Below the pieces are notes generated by a model, which did not search any database, had not been told where the DNA came from, and saw nothing but the letters and a program-made list of their open reading frames with translations. This document shows, one piece after another, positions 57,925 through 64,000 of a stretch of 64,000 nucleotides of DNA. Both the position numbers and the translations under genes were made by a program. Positions within the stretch are counted from its first letter, which is position 1. The number at the start of each line of letters is the position of its first letter. The stretch comes from Calamus simplicifolius (Eukaryota > Streptophyta > Magnoliopsida > Arecales > Arecaceae): assembly GCA_900491605.1 (NCBI GenBank), contig UESW01004767.1:248001-312000 (forward strand), given 5' to 3'.

Positions 57925-59870
57925 AGATGACTCACTCATCAATAGTATTTGTATCATCATCATCTTCGCTGGTTAAGTCATGTCCACCTTTATCTTGAAG
58001 CCTTGCCTCAGCATCCAACTAATCTTTAAAGTAGAGAAGCTTCTCTACCGTGTCGTCAGTCATCCTATTTCTCTTTTCGTCTAGAACAGACCGACCTACA
58101 TTGAAAGCGGATTCTAATGCTACTGTAGACATCGGTACAGCTAAAATATCATGGGCAATGTCAGACATAACAAAATATTGATTTCTAACACTCTTCCATC
58201 AAGCTAATACATCTAGATTCTCTATTTGATTTTCATCTAATTCAAACTGAAGATTATTTCGTAAATAAAATTCTAATTCACTATTTAAAGATGAAGAAGA
58301 TGAAGTATGTGTGTGTCTTTTTATGCAATGAATGAAAAATAAATGACGAACGAGAAATACAAGAAGCAGAACTTTGTGCAGGCATTCTAGATCCACGAAT
58401 TTTTTCATCATAAAGCATAAATATCATTAAGAAGTCGTGTTACCTCATATTTAGCATGTTCGGGATCTTTAATCATGTTTTCACAATATGCATCAATTAA
58501 AATTAGTACGCCACTTAATTTAACTATAGGATAAAAAATAACAGCTAAGTTATGCAAAGAATATATCCTATCTCAATATTCATTCCATTTAATTTTTTAT
58601 TTGATATAATAGGTATTAAAACATCATCATATCTATGTTCTTGAAATTTTTTACTAATTATATATGCTTGTTGTAAAAATAAACAAGAAGTTGGATAATA
58701 AATGCCAGAAAGAACATTTGTAGCATCACAAAAACTAACCAAAAAATCTTTCAAAATTTTACCTTTACTCCAATCAGTATCAGTCAATGTAAATCCTAAT
58801 CCATGATCATTAACATATGCACTTAATAAGTTTTTATGGATATGCATCATGGATCATGCTATAAATACTATTTCAACAAGTAATTACATTAAGTTTAAAT
58901 TTTTAAAACATTTACCATGATCTATACATAATTGTTTAAATTCTTGAAATCTTGCTCTTGAAGCATGAATAAAGAAACTACATTTTTAATTTTTAAAATA
59001 ACATCTTGAATTATGTCCATGCCAGCTTGAATAAAAAGATTTAATATATGACATGCACATTTAATATGCAATAATTGTCTATTTAAAATGGGATGCAAAG
59101 AGTCATTTAATAATGTAATAGCAGAATTATTAAGATGCATTATCAAAAGTAATAGACATTATTTTATCATTAATATTATATAAAATTTGTTTTAAAAGCA
59201 CGAAAAGCAAGAATTCATTTATTTAGTTACCAATCATTATCAATATAAGGAACAGTAATAGTAATAAAACAATTACTACTAGAGATGCTGACTAAATATC
59301 AGAAGTTAAAGAAACTCTAGTATTTAAAAGAGAGAGCGTTTTATTTAAACTTTGTTTCATTGCTAAAAAGTTGTTATTGCTACTCTTCTAAATGTACGCC
59401 TACTAGTTCTTCTATAAGCAGTTGTAGGGCTAATTGAATATATTCTTAAAAATTATAAGATTCACATAAATTAAAAAGGTAATTCATCCTGAACTATCCA
59501 TCTTACAAGTAATTTTCTTTGATTTTTATGATTATATGCAAAACTACCTACAAGTGATCCCCTTGTATATTAAGGGCACTTTGCATACGAGAATCATGTA
59601 TCCTATGAGTCTCTTAATATCTTTTTAAATGCCCTATTCCCCCACTACTACTACTATAACTATAAAGTTTTGCACATTTTTGATATTTTTTTTTCAATAC
59701 TCCATCAACCATAATTCTATCAAAATCATTCCAAACATTACTAGTCCTCTTAAGAAGAGGTTTGACCTTCACTCGGTTCGCTGGTTTTAGAGAAAACTTG
59801 GGGATTAATTTTCTCTCCCTCAAAAATAGGGAACATGCCAAAATGACTTTCATCATAAGATGTCATATCT
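57925..59870 (-). pseudogene. hAT transposase remnant
   Basis: Minus strand. A BED-type zinc finger region appears near 59800-59620 (RTSNVWNDFD ... KCAKLYSYSSSSGG, with one Cys changed). Middle catalytic-domain fragments are at 59146-58922 (LHIKCACHILNLFIQAG) and 58850-58545 (LKDFLVSFCDATNVLSG). The C-terminal hAT dimerisation domain is at about 58230-57940 (VMSDIAHDILAVPMSTVALESAF ... RNRM). Two stops in the last part sit where Trp is expected (WWK and DWL). Several frame changes make it non-functional. Confidence 0.8.
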
Positions 59871-60226
59871 AAAATTTTAATTAATGAATAAAAAAATAAA
59901 AATTAACCATAAGAAGGAATGAGAAGAGGACTAGAGGTAGAAGCATGGAACCAAGATTTGTGAGCTTCCTCTTGTACTCTCACCTCTCAACAAGAAGTGA
60001 CTTCCTTTTTCTTGTACTTCTCAACAAGAACCTCCTCTTATATAGCACTTGAATACTTGCTAGAATAGTTGCAAACTAAAATTAAATTGCTAGAGCACTT
60101 GCTAGAAGACATAAATAGTAGTAAGAAGAAGAGGATGCGGTGAAAATGAGAAAAAAAAATGGGATATTTATAGGAATGATTTTTTTTTTTCAAAATACCC
60201 CTATTTCTAGCCATTTTATGACGGTT

Positions 60227-60279
60227 GGGGGGGGGGGGGGGGGTGGTTTATCATTATAAACCCCCCCTTCCCCCCAACT
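60227..60279. repeat. G17 tract with facing C-tracts (imperfect palindrome)
   Basis: G17 at 60227-60243, TGGTTTAT, short loop, ATAAACCCCCCC and CCCCCCAAC at 60255-60277. It can fold as a long hairpin, or the G run as a quadruplex. It lies inside the hAT element near its transposase 5' side. Confidence 0.85.
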
Positions 60280-60607
60280 AGCTATTTCTGGGATGTGCCT
60301 AGGCCTGGCCCATGGCGGCCATGCCTGGCATGGCCTAGTTACTACCGTAAGGGCCGTGTCGACACGGCCCCTGATGGGCTTGCCAGGCACGACACAGTCT
60401 GGGCCATGCCAGGCACGACCTAAGATTTACCATGCCTAGCATGGCCCATGTCGTGCCCGGCATAGCCCAGCCCAAAATGGGCAGCGGGCCAGGCCGAACG
60501 AGCAATTTTTTTTTGGGCTATGTTAGGCATGGCCTAAATTTTTTTAGGCCTGGTGAGCCTGGGTTGTGCCATGCCGACACAGCCCAGTGCCCATTTCTAG
60601 CTATAAT

Positions 60608-60781
60608 CAAATATAGTTAAATCTAAATCCAGTCGCCTCCTTCATCCTTAAATCTACATAATTCATAATTTTTTAAAAAAAAAAGTAAAAAGATGAATAG
60701 CTCCAAAATTTGTGTGGATCTAAGATAAGAAAGGTGATCAAATATCGGATTTAATTACATTTAAATGTAATGAAGTTTACC

Positions 60782-60833
<52 letters not shown>

Positions 60834-61405
60834 AAGCTTGACTTTGATTTGGTAATCTTCAATAGGTTCTCTACTCCAATTTAATTATATCTAAATTTGG
60901 ATAGTAAAGATTATATATCAATGGTTTAAGACATTAAATATAATCTATTACCTCTAAAACATTTGCACACCAAAAATCATATGATATAAAAAATCTTGAT
61001 TACTGCATCAAGTGTTCAAAAAATTGAATAGTTTCATAATATGAAACAATGCACTTTTTTATTAAAACAGAGAGCGCTTAGGTTAACTACACTCGAATAG
61101 ATCTTCACTTAAATCTAATCAATTTTAGATCAAACAATGTAACTCTATATCAATAATTCAAGCTATTGAATGTCTATTACCTTTAAAATGCCTAAATGCT
61201 AAAAGTTATGTAATTGGGACACTTCTATCTTATGCATCAAATGATTAAAGAATATGCATTGTTTTTTGTTATTTAAACCATCTAATATTTTACCTAGGGC
61301 TAAAGATATCCAAATAATATAATTTTTTAATGTTTAAACATTTTGGAAGTATTAAATCATATCCAATAGTTTAAATTATTAATATATAAGCTCCATCATT
61401 CAATC
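60608..61405. other. intergenic, with microsatellites and a faint tandem repeat
   Basis: (TA)14 followed by (GA)9 at 60782-60828. Two diverged units of about 230 bp (about 60880-61060 and 61110-61290) share a TATATCAAT.RTT.AAG.YATT and CCTYTAAAA..TT.YA pattern. No gene. Confidence 0.5.
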
Positions 61406-61740
61406 TGTAAAGTCCATGAAAATTGGGACCCCCTAACAACCCGTGCTTGATTTGGGGAGGAGTTTATCCTCCCCTAACCGCCGCACGTGGATTTGGCGGT
61501 GGAATTAGGGAGGAGTTTCTCCTCTTCTTATCCATTTTGGCCTACAAAAAAATATATATACGAGGGGGGTGGGGGCTTAGGGTCGTTTCATAATGCCGCC
61601 AAGAAAAAAAAAAGAAAAGAGAGAGAGAGAGAGGGAGAGAGAGAAGAAGAAGAAAAAGAAGAAGAAGAAGTGGGGAAGCAAAGCCTTCCATCGTCAGGAT
61701 ATCGTTGAAAAGAAATTAGGCATAGGTGATAAACACGGTG

Positions 61741-61744
<4 letters not shown>

Positions 61745-61802
<58 letters not shown>
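61745..61802. repeat. (AT)29 microsatellite in LTR
   Basis: Same site as (TA)17 at 63849-63882 in the 3' LTR, but longer. Confidence 0.97.
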
Positions 61803-61806
<4 letters not shown>

Positions 61807-62898
61807 GAGAGAAGAAGGGTGAGTGCTCAGATTGTGGCACAGACCCAATGATAGATTCTAGAAGAAAATTTAATTTTTATTTTATTTTATTTTTATTAAA
61901 GTTTATTTCTATTAATTAAATAAAATATATGAATTGTGTCAGCTGAAGACGACAACCAATGTGACAGGGAGGAGTTAAATTCGAGTCGTCAGTGAGGGGT
62001 TGTTAGTCGAATTGTGAAGTAAGAATTCTCCTACATAATTTTTATCAGCATTGTGTAAATAATAATTATTGGTTTTTGATGATTTACGTTGGGCAAATTT
62101 TGGATTTCGTGCTTTTTCTGATTCTTGGTTTAGTTTGGTCGATGAATATTGCCTAATTATGACCTATAAAATTGTTATTGTTATGGTTGAGTTGCGATGC
62201 ATTGATACGCATGCCATGTATTGGTTGTGATGCATGAGTGCATGATGGTTGATGCTCTAGGCTGACCATGTTAAAGCCTTGCCATAGGCTAGAAATATGG
62301 TAGTGTTGCTAGTCACAGGCTGAAGTGTGACAATGTGGGCCCCGCCACAGGTTGAAAATATGGTAGTGTTGCACGTCATAGGCTGGAGTGCGACAGTTGC
62401 CCTGCCACGGGCTGGAACATGGTTATGATAGTTTAGAGCTAAAAATCAAATGGATTTGGATCCAATGTATGGCTGGTTGAGTCTGAAGTCATTAGATGTG
62501 TATTACATGATTGCATGATGGCATCTACATTTATTGGTTTGATGGTTTGGATTTTCTTAATCATGTATTTATACCTTAAAGGTTATCTATATAATTGATA
62601 TGTATGAAGGTAAATTTTATGTAGGGGACTGTTGAGCTCATTATATCTGTTAAATTTTTTTTACAGGTTGAGATGATTAATTTGATAGGATGTGATGGAG
62701 CGACGTTGCAGTTATTGAAATTAGTTAGATAGATATAAATTCTATTTTTATAAATTTTTCTAAAGATTATAGGAAAAACAATGAACTTATGTTTATGACA
62801 CTAGTGGATGTTTACCCAGATTACTTTTAAATTATGATAATTGCTATTTCTTTAAATGATAAAACTTTTATGGAATATAGTGTGGATTGTTTATATTA

Positions 62899-62942
62899 GG
62901 CCTTGCATGGTCTCTAGGGCTTGCCTTAGGGTTCATGCAGCC
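62899..62942 (+). promoter_or_regulatory. U5 inverted repeat, short-interior element
   Basis: GGC, CTT, GCATG .. 24-nt loop .. CATGC, A, GCC, ending 42 nt before the LTR terminus. Shorter arms and a larger loop than in the other two families. Confidence 0.5.
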
Positions 62943-62988
62943 GTGTGACGTGGCCAAATCAAATGGTGGATTTGGGGCGTGACAGAAG

Positions 62989-63000
62989 TGGTATCAGAGC
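62989..63000 (+). other. primer binding site (initiator tRNA-Met)
   Basis: TGGTATCAGAGC, 4 nt after the 5' LTR end. Confidence 0.9.
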
Positions 63001-63471
63001 CTGGTTTATGATTATTAGGGATGAAAAAAATAGTGACTGAAGTGGTATTGAAAATATGGTTTTGGATTTTGGGATTTAGGATCAAAGTGAGAGTGAGTGG
63101 AAAAAATTTTAAATTTATTTGAATTAAAAGTTTTAAAAAATTAATTTATTATGTGTTGGCTAATAAATATTAAAAAAATAAAAGTGGAATGGTAGAACTC
63201 AAGGATGTGGTAAAAACTAATTTGAAGTCGAGACATGGTACTTAACGAGGTGTCATGGAGAGACTAGTAAAAATGTACGTCAATATATATATATACTTCT
63301 TAAGGAACTCGATTTCTATTTGGTACAAAGATCATATTGACTCTTCATGTTAGATACATCGTTTGGATACTTGAGAATTGGAGCCAAAAGTAAAAGACAA
63401 GCATCCTCAACTTTTTGATGTATCTGGTAAGAAAAATTTCGAGGACAAAATTTATTTTAAGGGAGGAAAAA
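63001..63471 (+). other. non-coding interior of the short-interior element
   Basis: No domain. The right half (63295-63445) shares ACTTCTTAAGGAACTCGATT, TATTTGGTACAAAGATC and TTCGAGGACAAAATTT with the interior of the large-LTR element. It ends in a purine tract (AAGGGAGGAAAAA). Confidence 0.7.
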
Positions 63472-63846
63472 TGTAAAGTCCGTGAAAATTGGACCCCCCT
63501 AGCCACCCGTGCTTGATTTGGGGAGGAGTTTATCCTCCCCGAACCGCCGCGCATGGATTGGCTGTGGAATTAGGGAGGAGTTTCTCCTCTTCTTATCCGT
63601 TTCGGCCTATAAAATATATATATACGAGGGGGTGGGGGCTTAGGGTCGCTTCATAATGTCCCCAAGAAAAAAAAAAGAGAGAGAGAGAGGGAGAGAGAGA
63701 AAAAGAAGAAAAAAAGAAGAAGAGAAGTAGGGAAGCAAAGCTTCTATCGTCAGGATATCGTTGGATGCTAGGAAAGAGAGGTAAGTTCTTAGCATATCAT
63801 TAAAGATGGAAAGAAATTAGGCACAGGTGATAAAACCGGTGAGGGG

Positions 63847-63884
<38 letters not shown>

Positions 63885-64000
63885 AGAGAAAAGGGTGAGT
63901 GCTCGGATTGCGGCACAGACCCAATGATGGGTTCTAGAAGAAAATTTAAGTTTTATTTAATTTAATTTTTATTAAAGTTTATTTTGTTAATTAAATAAAA
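63472..64000 (+). repeat. 3' LTR of the short-interior element (partial)
   Basis: Matches the start of 61406-62984. Relative to it, this copy has about 44 extra bp at about 63752-63796 that include a GAGAGGTAAGTTC donor-like site (GT 63781-63782), and a shorter (TA)n run. It runs off the window. Confidence 0.85.
63849..63882. repeat. (TA)17 microsatellite in LTR
   Basis: Counterpart of the run at 61745-61802. Confidence 0.97.

Larger units (their letters stand above)
57487..60599 (-). mobile_element. hAT (Ac-like) DNA transposon, decayed
   Basis: 3113 bp. Terminal inverted repeats TAGAGATGGGCA and TGCCCATTTCTA are flanked by a perfect 8-bp target duplication GCTATAAT (57479-57486 and 60600-60607), diagnostic of hAT. 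Both subterminal regions are GC-rich with many GGCCNNG/CGGCAC/GCCATGCC motifs, typical transposase-binding clusters. A broken transposase gene lies on the minus strand between them. Confidence 0.93.
61406..62984 (+). repeat. 5' LTR of the short-interior element
   Basis: Starts TGTAAAGTCC and ends GGGGCGTGACA. It contains a purine-rich tract (61605-61670), (AT)29 at 61745-61802, a tandem array of about 64-bp units (62273-62420), a TTGAGCTCATTA block, an acceptor-like TTTTTTTACAG (AG 62665-62666) and the U5 inverted repeat. Confidence 0.85.
61406..64000 (+). mobile_element. gypsy-type LTR element with 487-bp interior (right end outside the window)
   Basis: 5' LTR 61406-62984, Met-initiator PBS 62989-63000, interior 62985-63471, purine tract, and a 3' LTR from 63472 to beyond 64000. 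No gag or pol domain fits in the interior, so it is a strongly deleted or non-autonomous derivative. LTR ends and PBS match gypsy style (GGGGCGTGACA then TGGTATCAGAGC). Confidence 0.85.

Overview
This is eukaryotic nuclear DNA from a flowering plant. Dense nested LTR retrotransposons, CACTA, hAT and Tourist-like DNA transposons, long (AT)n microsatellites and only two host-type genes in 64 kb point to a large, repeat-rich genome. The element families and the two genes fit a monocot, perhaps a palm, but nothing in the sequence fixes the species.

Layout. 1-850: three Tourist-like MITE copies in tandem. 3.1-16.9 kb: a decayed Ty3/gypsy chromovirus (Tekay-like) with both LTRs. It is interrupted by a solo Copia LTR (5950-7462) and by a complete CACTA transposon (9306-13705, 3-bp target duplication) that carries a broken Ulp1/C48-like peptidase gene. 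17.0-23.7 kb: a Copia element on the minus strand with LTRs of about 395 bp and a perfect 5-bp target duplication. 25.1-29.07 kb: LTR-like debris and a gypsy gag remnant that stops at a single N (29071). 29.07-34.18 kb: the 3' half of a Sirevirus-like Copia element (RT/RNase H, an extra ORF, 3' LTR) that cuts into the integrase of a minus-strand Tat-like gypsy element (34.2-47.7 kb). The leader-side LTR of that Tat element is split by a complete 7.8-kb gypsy element (38990-46837; 2.38-kb LTRs, perfect ATATG target duplication, decayed interior).

47.7-61.4 kb is the genic part. It holds an LRR receptor-like protein gene on the plus strand (49433-51832, two frame-restoring indels), a Tat-like LTR/minisatellite remnant, and a DYW-class PPR gene on the minus strand (54524 to about 57200, resembling At5g03800/EMB175). 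A decayed hAT transposon follows, with an intact 8-bp target duplication (57487-60599). 61.4 kb to the end: a third gypsy-type element with 1.58-kb LTRs and only 487 bp between them; its 3' LTR runs off the window.

The most interesting signals lie in the LTRs. Three gypsy LTR families with otherwise different sequence share an inverted repeat that ends 42-43 nt before the LTR terminus, with paired base changes between families. They also share a splice-acceptor-like block near the LTR end, donor-like sites upstream, and family-specific tandem arrays in the same interval. No tRNA, rRNA or CRISPR was recognised.
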